Source: Pyrenochaeta sp. MPI-SDFR-AT-0127
Taxonomy: Eukaryota > Ascomycota > Dothideomycetes > Pleosporales > Cucurbitariaceae
Direction: 5' to 3'
Assembly: GCA_020747015.1 (NCBI GenBank)
Contig: JAGTJM010000003.1
Span: forward strand, 930,001 to 994,000
Length of the DNA stretch: 64,000 bases
The notes under the pieces were generated by a model. The model ran no database searches and was not told the origin of the DNA. It saw nothing but the letters and a program-made list of their open reading frames with translations. How positions within the stretch are numbered: the stretch's first letter is position 1; each line of letters begins with the position of its first letter. The position numbers and the translations under genes are program-made. Below are positions 1 to 11,300 of this stretch, in pieces.

Positions 1-2424
1 GCTCTCACAGCAACGCCCGGTGCGGATGTCGAGGCGGTCCAGAAGGTGATTGATGGATTGGACATATCAAGAGTCGAGATCCGCACGGAGAATTCCATGG
101 ATATCTGCAGTTATGTACACCAGCGCAAGATCGAGAAGCATTCCTTTCAGAACAGCGACGAAATGGAGATGTGCATGGATCTGTATAGCGCAGCCCTGCA
201 GCCTCTAGTGAGCACCATAGCTGGACTGAATGCCTACTGGAGTACAAATCCTCGCGACCTGACGCCTTTCGGTTGCCAGCAAGCAAAGAAAAAATGGTTT
301 CTGGAAGCTGGACGACATGCAAACCAGGCTGTCAAAAATATAGTCAACACGGTGTTCACCATCCTTGCTTCAATCTCTCATGGAATGGAACTCTTGAAGT
401 ATCACGGAATGGGTCCGTTTTACATGAAGATGAAGGAATTTCAAGAGGAGAGCGCCAAAACGAAGTCTAAGTACAAGAAACAAATCCTTGACAGTGATGC
501 TTGGAAAAAGCTCATGGTGCGACTTCACGGATGGGTTAATGACGACAACTTCGTCGGCCATCCAAAGCTAGAGTTTTTACAGGAAGTTATCCTGGACCAT
601 TTCGTCAATGCCGAAGACGGACAAGGCCCTGCAGGTGCACCGCCTGCACAAACGAGGATTATGGTTTTTGCACACTTTCGCGACAGTGCTGAAGAAATAG
701 CTCGCATTCTTAAAAGGCACGAGCCGATGATCCGCCCCCGTGTCTTCGTTGGACAATCACATGGAAAAAACTCTGAGGGCATGACCCAGAAGGGCCAACT
801 GGACGTAATCGAGAAATTTAAAACGGGTACTTACAACACTCTCATTGCTACCTCTATTGGCGAAGAGGGTCTCGATATCGGCGAAGTTGACCTCATCATC
901 TGCTACGATTCGAAAGCGTCTCCAATTCGCATGTTACAGCGCATGGGTCGTACTGGGCGTAAGCGTGAGGGCAAGATTGTTATGCTTCAGATGGAGGGCA
1001 AAGAGGAAAATGATGCAAACAAAGCAAAAGACAGTTATGAGAAGATGCAAGAGATCATTGCGAAAGGCACTCATTTCAACTTCCATGATGAAATATCACG
1101 CAGGATCTTGCCTCCAGAGGTAAAGCCTACAGTCGACCGACGCGTAGTAGAAATTCCGCCAGAGAATTCTCAACAAGACTGGCTGCCTGAACCAAAGAAG
1201 GGGCGACGAACGAAGAAACCTCCTAAGAAATTTCACATGCCTGACAATGTCTTAACTGGCTTCGTCACTGCAGGTCGGATGGATGAGGAGATAGTGCCGA
1301 TGGGCCGAGGAAAGAAGGGAGTTGCACCAGCCTATCCTAGTGAGGAACTCCTCGAAATTCCGCCCCTAGAATCAGTCCTACTTGATCGCCAAGCAACCCA
1401 AGATCTGGAGAGACGTTTCCAGACTGTGTTTGATGATGATGATTCTCCCATGGTTAGCGAGTTAGATCTCGGTCATCATTTCGAGCGCCAGCGAATGTTA
1501 TCTCACACGAACCTTCTCTCCGGTCCTGGCCGTGTCACGCGAGCCTTCGTCAGTACCATGCAGCGCATGCAGGACATGGACAATATTCGTCTCGAGTCTT
1601 TTCGGCAGAATCTACACTACTCTGATTGTGATGCGGAAACAGACCATGAGCTCCTCGTGTCAGACATAGAAGCAACGCCAGCAGTACCTGAGGACGTTTG
1701 GGCCGACGACGATCCCGCATCACAGACACTTCCAAAGCCTAAGACGAAGGCAAAATTAGTTCCAAACCCGAAACCAAAACCAAAACCAAAACCAAAAGCT
1801 TGCCCCAAGACCCCTGCTCCGCGAGGCCGGCCACGAAAGGAGAAGACTGTCACGGTAACACCCATCCGTCAACCTCAGACTGGCAGCACTACCCCTGAGA
1901 CAAAGACACCGACTTGGCGTGTATCTGCCCTTGCGCAGGAGGGCAACGAGTCTTCTCCACCACCCACAGATCCCCGCTTTCATGTTGCCTCACAAGCCGA
2001 CACTATTGGCTCTGATGACACTGTTGGCGACGAGGAGGTGCAGGACACGCAGGCATACTTGATGGACTCGGAGCTAGCTAGCTTTATTGTCGAAGACGAC
2101 GAGGACGTAGATGTTCCAGCATCCAGTCTACCTAGCCTTAACTTGTCTGGCGTCGGAATGGGAACACAGGCAGTGGTCAGAGCTGCCCGACCAAAGCGGC
2201 CACCCAGGCGGGAAAAAATCTTCACCAGTGATCCGACGGACGATGATGCGCTTGTGAGCAGTGATAGCGATGACAATGCGCCGCTTGCTCATCTCGGTAC
2301 CGGTGCAAGCAAGAAGCTGCCATTTGTGTTAGATTCCGCTTCGGATGAGTCCGAGGAGGATGCTCCTGTCGTACCCAGGAAGAGGAGTCGAAGAGTTATT
2401 GACGATGATGAAGATGATGATTGA
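1..2424 (+). CDS. MPH1: MPH1/FANCM-type ATP-dependent DNA helicase, C-terminal part (5' partial)
   Basis: The reading frame is open from base 1, so the N-terminal ATPase half lies outside the window; 807 residues are visible. It begins in helicase motif III (TAT at residues 3-5), then a helical insert typical of Mph1/FANCM/Hef, then the second RecA-like domain with motif V (ATSIGEEGLDIGE, about residue 283 on) and motif VI (QRMGRTGR, 313-320). The remaining ~440 residues are acidic/Lys-rich and disordered, with a KP dipeptide run encoded by a CCAAAA repeat near 1771-1797 and a poly-Asp C-terminus. Known family role: 3'-5' DNA helicase that unwinds D-loops and remodels stalled forks in the nucleus. 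No intron is seen in the visible part. Family assignment is firm; the start cannot be judged. Confidence 0.93.
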   Translation, partial: ALTATPGADVEAVQKVIDGLDISRVEIRTENSMDICSYVHQRKIEKHSFQNSDEMEMCMDLYSAALQPLVSTIAGLNAYWSTNPRDLTPFGCQQAKKKWFLEAGRHANQAVKNIVNTVFTILASISHGMELLKYHGMGPFYMKMKEFQEESAKTKSKYKKQILDSDAWKKLMVRLHGWVNDDNFVGHPKLEFLQEVILDHFVNAEDGQGPAGAPPAQTRIMVFAHFRDSAEEIARILKRHEPMIRPRVFVGQSHGKNSEGMTQKGQLDVIEKFKTGTYNTLIATSIGEEGLDIGEVDLIICYDSKASPIRMLQRMGRTGRKREGKIVMLQMEGKEENDANKAKDSYEKMQEIIAKGTHFNFHDEISRRILPPEVKPTVDRRVVEIPPENSQQDWLPEPKKGRRTKKPPKKFHMPDNVLTGFVTAGRMDEEIVPMGRGKKGVAPAYPSEELLEIPPLESVLLDRQATQDLERRFQTVFDDDDSPMVSELDLGHHFERQRMLSHTNLLSGPGRVTRAFVSTMQRMQDMDNIRLESFRQNLHYSDCDAETDHELLVSDIEATPAVPEDVWADDDPASQTLPKPKTKAKLVPNPKPKPKPKPKACPKTPAPRGRPRKEKTVTVTPIRQPQTGSTTPETKTPTWRVSALAQEGNESSPPPTDPRFHVASQADTIGSDDTVGDEEVQDTQAYLMDSELASFIVEDDEDVDVPASSLPSLNLSGVGMGTQAVVRAARPKRPPRREKIFTSDPTDDDALVSSDSDDNAPLAHLGTGASKKLPFVLDSASDESEEDAPVVPRKRSRRVIDDDEDDD

Positions 2425-2565
2425 TGATCTCGCATGAGTTGACTAGAACGACAATTTTTCAGACTATGCCATTTGGCTCTCAACGACATAGCATCAATGT
2501 ATAATTAGATAGTGTCACTAGGTGCAAGATACCATAGTAGCCTTCTCAGCAGCCTTGATTGACCT

Positions 2566-3175
2566 TCACTCAAACTGCTTCCAGTACTCTGGCTCAAAGC
2601 CATCTATGTGCTTTGTATATTCGTCACCTGCCTTGACCCAACCCTTGATGCCACCACCGAGCGTTAGCGACTTGATGTTTTCGTCTCCCTTGTCCGCAAT
2701 GTAGTCTGCAAACCAGCCTGAGCACCTTGGGCCTCTGCCATTTGAAGATCCTATCATGTCTCAGCGACTGATCACTGGTAATATCGCAAGTACCGGATCC
2801 AAAGGACACGTTGCCACAAGAAATACAGCTCACGCCATACTCACACCACGATATGTCATCACCAACACCACCATTGTGAGACTCAATACCGACCGGATGG
2901 GAGAACTTACCACAGTAAAATGCAACCTTCTTTACGCCTGCCCTCTTACACAGATCATACAGCACCCCGCGGTTCATGTAGAAGGAATGCGCAGGCAGAT
3001 TGATACTGCCCTTGATCGTGCCACCCTCATAGTCGGTGCGCCGCACATCCACGATAAGCAAGTCTGGAGACGACAGATATGACAGGGTTTCCTCGCGTGA
3101 GATGATGGGTGCGGTAGTACGGGGCGCGGGGAAAGCGTCTGTCCAACTCCCTGTGGCTTTTGAGGTTTCTGCCAT
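2566..3175 (-). CDS. Rhodanese/Cdc25-like phosphatase (Ibp1/Arc2 arsenate-reductase type)
   Basis: Two exons, 2911-3175 and 2566-2750, with a GTAAGT...AG intron (2751-2910) give a 149-aa single rhodanese domain. The catalytic loop is created by the splice: exon 1 ends in FYCG and exon 2 continues SSNGRGPRC, giving a C-x5-R phosphatase loop (CGSSNGR) with Tyr where Cdc25 has His. The DVR motif near residue 45 is the usual rhodanese core. Family knowledge: fungal relatives are called Cdc25-like dual-specificity phosphatase Ibp1 or arsenate reductase Arc2; the sequence cannot say which activity applies. The ATG at 3175 (MAETSK) is chosen because no ATG precedes it in frame. The gene is divergent from ERO1 across about 640 bp. 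Confidence 0.85.
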
Positions 3176-3816
3176 TCTGGTAGGCAACAAGGCAGGATGA
3201 GCAACAACTTGACGATTAGTCTACAATATTGCAGTGATTTCTAATTCAGCTTGAAAGATGTGCTGCTTGGGCTGAGCCGCACCAACGGTTTGTCCGTTGA
3301 GCCGCCATCAGCCCTACCATCGTCGCTAGCGGCCTGTCAGGATCAGTCGATCCTTCCCCTTTCACCGCCACACTTGGTACTGGCCACATTGCTGCTTGTC
3401 CGTCATGGCCCCATCAACGTCCGATTACAACCCCGGCCCGACAATTTTGTAATCTATTTGAAGATACACACTCCCTCCACCCGTCTGTCCTTTCTGGTCG
3501 CTAGTGTTTCGTTTCCACGCTTCTCTTTCATATATTTTAATCTGGTCCTCATTCTAGATTTCCTTTTCCGTCCAAACCCGACCACCGCCACACCCAGGAC
3601 CTTTGTCTTGTCCCGACTACGTTTCAATACACTCTGGCCTCTTTGCCGTACCCCACACCAGCAGCCGGCTTCCAATTTTCCGGGAGGCTTCATATAGTGA
3701 GCGAGGGTGCGACAGCTGGTAAGTGTCAGGATCCCCACGCGCCTTGAAGATGCTTGCTGCAGACGTTTGCTGACCGGAGGACTATTGTAGCAGAATACAA
3801 ATACTACTACTCGAAT
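3176..3816. other. Shared 5' intergenic region (phosphatase / ERO1)
   Basis: About 640 bp between two divergent ATGs. It is pyrimidine-rich on the + strand towards ERO1 and contains an open frame (3251-3697) of poor composition that I regard as untranslated leader. No unfolded-protein-response element could be assigned with confidence. Confidence 0.5.
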
Positions 3817-5802
3817 ATGCGCACAGCAGCGCATGTGTTTTACCTAGCAGTCTTCTCGCTGCTGGGGACCTCACACGCTGTCAGCCATGCTACACCGTCA
3901 AAGTCAAAGAGTCCTCCGCCAAACGTCTGCGATGTAAGCAACAAATCGTCTTGTTCGCCAATACAGCCTCAAAGCGAGAATACTAAAATAATCTTTCAGT
4001 TGGAGCCTGGAGCCATCGTGTCAGACGCATGCGCAAGCTACAATACCCTCGAGCAGTTGAACGAAGCCGTACACCCTTACCTCCACTCGATCACGCAAAA
4101 CACCGACTTCTTTTCGCACTACCGATTGAGCTTGTACAGCAAGAAATGTCCATTTTGGGATGATGAGAATGGCATGTGTGGCAATGTCGCATGCGCGGTC
4201 AATACACTGGAGAATGAAGAGGACATACCATTGGTATGGCGCGCAAAGGAACTGGGAAAGCTCGAAGGGCCTACAGCGCAACACCCAGGCAAGAAGCAAC
4301 AAAGAGAAGAGAGGAAGCGGCCGCTACACGGAAGTCTGGGCGAGAATGTAGACGAGAGCTGTGTGGTGGAATACGACGACGAATGCGATGAGCGCGATTA
4401 CTGCATACCCGAGGACGAGTCGGCTACGGCGAAGGGTGACTATGTATCGCTGGTGGACAATCCTGAGCGCTTCACTGGTTACGCTGGCGTTGGTGCTCAG
4501 CAGGTCTGGGAGGCTATCTATCGTGAGAATTGCTTCAGCAAGCCCCCAAAGATTGCGCCTTCGAGTGGAAAGTCTTCGCTAGCGGGAGGATCCTCACCAT
4601 TTGGTGGCTTTGGAAACCAACAGCAAATGCTCGCAGCGAACCAGCTACGAAATGTCATCAAAGAGCAAGGCATGCAGCAGAAGGTCCAGTCAGCAATCGC
4701 CCATGGAACCCCAGTGGAGCGACTTGATCCCGTCGAGTTCGACGACACGTGCTTGGAGAAGCGCGTCTTCCATCGTGTCATCTCTGGGATGCATGCCTCG
4801 ATCTCGACGCATTTATGCTGGGATTACCTGAATCAGACTACCGGTCAGTGGGGACCCAATCTAGCCTGCTACGAACAGCGCCTGCACAACTACCCCGAGC
4901 GCATCTCCAATATCTACTTCAATTACGCTCTCGTCATGCGCGCAGTCGGCAAGATCAAGCAACATATTCAAGACTACTCTTTCTGCTCCGAAGATCCCAT
5001 TCAAGATCTCCGCACCAAGAACTCCGTTCTTCGCCTCGCCTCTGCGCTTCCCTCAGGCCCCGAGATCTTTGATGAGACAATCATGTTCCAGGATCCCGAT
5101 ACTGTCGCTTTGAAGGAAGACTTCCGCAACCGCTTCAGAAATGTGAGCCGTGTCATGGACTGCGTAGGCTGCGACAAGTGTCGGCTTTGGGGTAAGCTGC
5201 AAACCAACGGATACGGCACCGCGCTCAAGGTACTCTTCGAATTCGACGAAAACGACTCTTCCAAAGATCCACCACTGCGCCGCACTGAGCTCGTTGCGCT
5301 TATAAACACCATGGACCGTCTTTCTCACTCATTATCGGCGATCAAGGAGTTCCGCCAAATGGTCGATGAGCGCGAGGGCGTGTCAAAGACGGTTACACGT
5401 ACACCCCCGGAGACAGAGAAGGAAGTTCTGAAGACGAAACTCGCACTTGAAGACATTGATGAAACAACAACCAACAAAATAGCTGGAGATGATGACGGTA
5501 TGCCAGATTTCAAGCGCGATTGGGATCCGAGGAACATGACAATCATGGAAGAAGTGTGGGCAGAGTACAACCTAGTCATGCGTACATTTTGGTATGTCTT
5601 GCGACAGTGGACACAGCTTCCTGGACGATTGTAAGCCTATTAGCCCTATTCCTGGAAACATGTTCTGTCCTTTAAGCTAACATCAACCCTCAGCACTAAG
5701 ATCTTTATCCTCGAAATGAGCCGATTGTACAATTGGTGGCTAGGCATGACCCCTGGACCCAGAAGCTGGGAGATCCGCATTCCAAGACGTGATGAGTTGT
5801 AA
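3817..5802 (+). CDS. ERO1: ERO1-type endoplasmic reticulum thiol oxidase
   Basis: Three exons, 3817-3933, 4000-5630 and 5694-5802, give 618 aa. ERO1 is an ER-lumenal FAD oxidase that re-oxidises protein disulfide isomerase. Visible marks are an N-terminal hydrophobic signal (about residues 4-22), the shuttle pair in CGNVAC (C99/C104) and the active-site CVGCDKC (C427/C430/C433). Intron 1 (66 nt, GTAAGC...TTTCAG) is a multiple of three and stop-free, so retention would insert 22 residues; splicing joins VCD to LEPGAIVSDAC, which fits the family. Intron 2 (63 nt, branch CTAAC) hides a TAA that overlaps its donor. Splicing adds 36 residues ending in RDEL, an HDEL-like ER-retrieval tail. The start is the ATG at the hydrophobic signal. 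Confidence in function is high. Confidence 0.93.
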
Positions 5803-8302
5803 GCTCCGGCTACGATGAGGGTGCTATGTATATACCGCAGTGCGGATTACCTCTTTATTAAAGCATAGCTATGGCGTTTGATGACCCTGGGTTTGGGCAT
5901 TATAAGGCGTTTGAGTTTTGGGCAAGCATATGATGGCTGTACACGTGAATTGTATCCACTACGAATACACGATACTATAGAATATTTGCTCCTTGCTTAT
6001 TCCACGTGCTGTTCTCTTGTCGCTAGGTCGAGCCTACGAACACATACGTTCATACACATTCTAGGTGCATAGAACATCTTGCTCGAAGATCTGGAGGACT
6101 CGTTGTCTTCGAGACCAGCATTGAGTTTGCTGGCCTGTTCTTCGCTAATCTCGGCCTCTCGCTCTAGACAAACTCAATCCTTACATTACGTCAAGGCTTC
6201 ATTTAATTTCAGAAGATGTTGCCGGAGTGGCCCGACATGTTGAGAGTGCAAACTTGGCAAAGATGACATGTTACTTTTGACTTTGCTGACAGCTGTGTGC
6301 CTTGCCAATTGGCGCATGCAATCTACCTTTTCCATCCCTGCTGAAAATTGATGTTCGCTATACCTGCCCTTGAAGCTGATCATATGGTAGATAGGCTCAT
6401 TCAATATGCTGCTCTCCCCACCACAAAAAGCCCGCTCGTCGCCATGACTGCGTCTCTTCCACTGCCGAGTTAATACCTGACAACAGTCTAGATGCCATTC
6501 ACTGTAGTACAAGCCGTCATGTGGTCTCTCCTGTGCTGTTTCCTCTCCACCGGCGGCGTCAGGTTCCGGATACGAGAAAGACTAACGATCTCGGCCGACC
6601 CCCCAAAACGCCAACCGTCAAGCTTTTTGCCCCCTAATCAAGGGCGGGCGTTCTCGCCCGCTGGCCACGAAATTCAAAGGAGAGGCTCTAGCATTCTCCG
6701 AATCTTCCTATTGGGGCGCGGCGCAAATAAGCTCTTTGCACAAGACGTGGTCCTATTTTCCACAGTTACTGAATCGAGTAGTTGCGGGCTGTTTAAGGTT
6801 GCCTCAGCGCGTGGATAAGCTGTACGCCTGTTTTCGACAGTTGCTGTTTCTGGCAAGCAAGCTGGATTAGAGTATAGGCCAAGCTGGAAGCCTGTGATCT
6901 ACGCTACTTCATCTTTCTTACTTATTTGGGTGCATGACGAGGTGCTGAGTTGGCTATACGGTGCCGCCGCCGCCGCCTTATTCCCGACGTTGGTTTGGCA
7001 CTCGTCACGGTCGGCTCGTACTAAGACACATCGAGCTTTTGTCCTGCTTCCTACGACTGTGTGATCTAGTACGTGTGGTGTTGACCTCTGCATGTGTCTT
7101 AAAAAGAGTCACGACCTACGTGATAAGCACGGCAAATCAGGTCTGTGGCAAGGCGAGACCGGGACGTTTCGCTTTCCACCATTCTTGTGTCCACTTCACC
7201 TAATTGTATGCCAATGGACATACCGGTGCTTGGATGCGAAAGACAGCTACGGAAAAAGAACGTTGTATGTGGCAGCTCTGCAGACCCATGAACCCCGAGT
7301 ACAGCAATGATTCCGATGTATCGGACAAATGTAGGCTATGAGAGGTGAACATGTACACCATGAATGAGAGTCTCATTCGCGCCCAACAGCATTGACGACA
7401 TCGGCTCGCCGTCGCTGCAATCATTCGCATTCGCAGATCATGGCAAAGAATGCCTTCGGATTATGATCATCCGAAGAACACTGGAAATGCCATCTGAAGC
7501 TTGGCCCCAGTACGAAGGTATTTGTTTCTCCTTCGCGACCGAGCTTGCATAGGTGACTAGACACACAGAGACCGCATCATCTGTTCAGTTGAACCAGTGA
7601 AGTCAGCCTGTCACACTCTTGTTCGATCCTCACTAAGCGATCAAGCGCTAGTAGATGAGCAGCATCTTCTACCCGGTACATTATTAAGATTCCAGACGAC
7701 CAAACCGTCATGAAGCTTGAATATTGACAGCATAAGTTGAGAAGCGGTATAAAGTGGCCAAGTATGGGTTTCGCCCCCATCAGGAGCGGCGGTCACCCGC
7801 CAAGTTCTTGGAGGCCCCGATGGCAATAAAGATAAACTCTTCTCACGGTCACAAACCATGTCTCTGAGACCATGGATTGCAGGATGCTGAGACACCTGGT
7901 TGCGAGTTGCAGGTTCGGTTGCCAGATTACATCTTAGTGTTCACTTCGTCGCGCTGAACGAGACGGCCGACAATCTGCCGAGCCGGGACAAGTCAACATC
8001 CTTCCACCGTCGCTCGCGTTGCTGTGAGTTCTAATCAATGCAAACCAAAGCACACCATAAGACGAACGCTCCTATGTTAAGTTAGCGATGCTTAGGTATT
8101 GCAATGTAGCTTTGCAGATCAATCTTACTTTCCACGACTTCGGATTGACACGCGCCTTCAATTGACGCTAATGCAGCGGCATTATGTTAATCCTTGCAGC
8201 TCCTCTTTATGGCTGTATTGCCCCGCTGGCTTCACTGAACCCACATCCTGGGCTACTCGACTATACACGTGCTATACAGTTGATATTTAGCTTCAATTCC
8301 TT
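5803..8302. other. Intergenic, no supported gene
   Basis: 2.5 kb without an ORF of convincing composition on either strand; the open frames here are under 110 codons and match no family I know. It contains a (CCG)5 tract near 6963-6977 and a perfect 7-bp GC hairpin at 6644-6661. Confidence 0.5.
6644..6661. repeat. Short GC-rich inverted repeat (hairpin)
   Basis: GCGGGCG, a four-base TTCT loop, then CGCCCGC form a perfect 7-bp stem. It lies in a gene-free stretch; no function can be assigned. Confidence 0.6.
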
Positions 8303-11300
8303 ATGCGTCTCCTACGGATCGAAGCGGACGGCGAATTCAGCCTCGTCGAATATGATGGAAAAGACATCCCGCTATATGCGATCCTTTCGCACACATGGGG
8401 AGCAGACCGCGACGAGGTTACCTTTAGGGATCTGATCAAGAGTAGAGGCAAGAGCAAGTTGGGTTATCGCAAGCTCGAATTCTGTAGCAAGCAAGCTACA
8501 AGAAACGGCTTAAAGTATTTCTGGGTTGACACTTGCTGCATCGACAAGACCAATAGTTCAGAGCTGCAAGAAGCCATCAACTCAATGTTTGACTGGTACC
8601 ACAAGGCATCGAGATGCTATGCGTACCTGTCTGACGTTTCAGTCAGCACCTATGAGGGCAATCGTGAGCTACCACGGAATTGGAAAGCAGCATTCATGGG
8701 TAGCAGATGGTTCACTCGTGGATGGACACTTCAAGAGCTTATTGCTCCGTTGCCAGTCGAATTCTTCTCAGAGGAGGGGCAATGGCTTGGAAGCAAGAAA
8801 ACACTAGAAGGAATTATTTGCGAAGTTACGGGAATTGACGCCAAAGCCCTTCAAGGGTGCCCTTTATCTGACTTCAGTTCGAATGAGCGACTTTCATGGG
8901 CAGAAAAACGCACAACTAGACGCGAAGAAGATGCAGCATACTGTCTGCTTGGAATTTTCGACGTTCACATGCCGCTCATATACGGTGAGGGACGAAAGCA
9001 CGCGTTAGCTCGTCTAGAGGAACAATATATGAAATCGCCGCTCAATTTGGATCAGGAGAAGGTCCGTATGTTGATGACATCATTACAATTTGATCAAATA
9101 GATGTTCGCCAGAACAACGTTAAGGACGCCCATGCCAAGACATGTGCATGGCTTTTGAATAAATCCGAATATCTCGACTGGCTTAATGATACTAAACTGG
9201 GCAACCACCATGGTTTCTTGTGGATCAAGGGAAAACCAGGAACGGGAAAGTCAACCATAATGAAATACGCCCTTGCCAATGCCCACGAAAGGATGACAGA
9301 CAAGACGATTCTCTCATTCTTCTTCAACGCGCGAGGCAATAATTTGGAGAAGTCTACAATCGGAACTTACCGGTCGCTATTACTACAACTGCTTGAACAG
9401 ATTCCATCCCTTCAGACTGTGTTCAACCAAATCATTCGCCCATCGTCAGTCGTCAGCACAACACGCCAATGGAGTATTGAGTTGCTCAAGACGCTTCTAG
9501 ATCGTGCAATACAACGGCTTGGAGGGAATTCTCTTGTATGTTTTATTGATGCCTTGGATGAATGTGAGGAAAGCCAAATTCGAGAAATGATATCGTTCTT
9601 CGAGCATGTTGGCGACCGTGCTGTATCCTCCAAGGTTATGTTCCGAGTTTGCCTCTCAAGCAGACACTACCCGCACGTAACAATTCGTAATGGAATAAGC
9701 CTAGTTCTTGAAGGACAAGACGGTCACTACCAAGATATTAGAAAATACCTCGACAGCGAGTTGAAAATTGGACACAGTGATAGCGCCAAGGCCATTCGTA
9801 GAACACTTCAAGAGAAAGCTTCCGGGACTTTTATGTGGGTTGTACTCGTGACAGGGATCCTAAACAGAGAATATGACAGCGGTCATATGCACGCACTTCG
9901 GCGAAGGCTACAAGAAATTCCTAGCGATCTACATCAACTCTTTGGCGACATGCTAACCCGCGACTCGTATAACAGAAACACCCAGATTCTGTGCCTCCAA
10001 TGGGTCCTCTATTCTAGGCAACCGTTAAGTCCAATAGAGTTATACTTTGCTATCCTCTCAGGCGTTGACCCCGAAGCCATTCTAGATTGGGATCCTCGTG
10101 AGGTCACAACAGACGTGATAAGAAGGTTTATCCTAGATTCTTCTAAAGGACTTGTTGAAGTCACTGTTTCATCGACTCCTAGAGCCCAATTCATTCACGA
10201 ATCAGTGAAAGATTTCCTCACCGAGAAAGACAGCCTAGCAAACGTTTGGCCTGAGCTCGGAAGCAATCTTCAGGGGCAAAGCCACGAGTGGCTAAAGCAG
10301 TGCTGTCTTAACTGCATCAACATAGACATCCATTCCAAACTGCGCGTTCCTGAGATCCTGCCGGACGCTTCATCACAGGAGGCTATATATCTGCGCAATC
10401 AAACTACCCATGCATTCCCTTTCCTGAAATACGCCGTACGTAATGCGCTGTATCATGCAAACATGGCAGAAGGGAACAAAGTAGCTCAGCACAACCTTAT
10501 CCATGATTTCCCGCTCGGTCGATGGATTACGCTCCACAACTTGTTTCAGAATCAGGATGCACTCAGGTATACGGACGATGTCAGCCTTCTATACATTTTA
10601 GCAGAAGACAATTTGTCGAACATCATCAAAATCCATCCGTCCAAGCTCTTGTGTCTTACGGTAGAACAAGAGCGATATGGGCCTCCCCTCTTCGCAGCCA
10701 TTGTAGCCAGAAATAAAGAAGCTGTGCGAGCTTTTTTAGAGGCCTATCTGGAGACCCAACACGCAGAAAGCTGGTTCCGCAGCGTGTACGCCAAATACAG
10801 TGAAGGTGAAGGCCGCCTAAGTAATTTTGGAGTTCATTTCAGGTTCTCAAAGTACAAAACTCTACTCTCATATCTCGGAGAAATTAGCATCGAGGCAGTT
10901 TTTGCTCTCGGGCTTGTGACAGAGAATATTATTCCGGGGTCAAAAGACCAGGACGGAAGAACACCGCTCTGGTGGACAGCAAAGAACGGACATGAGACAG
11001 TATTCAAACGCCTGCTAGACCAAGACAATGTTAACGTTGACATAAAAGACCGTCATGGGCAAACTCCACTTTGGTGGGCAGCAAGGAATGGGCATTTGGC
11101 AATACTCAAGTTGCTGCTTGGTACCAACAAAGTTGATGTTGACACGAAGGACCGATATGGAGAGACACCACTGTCATGGGCGGCAAGAAACGGGCATGAG
11201 GTGATATTCCGGATGCTTCTTAATACCGGCAAAGTCAACATCAATATCAAGAATATCGAAGGCCGATCCCTGTTGATGCAGGCCATAGATAGTGGGCATA

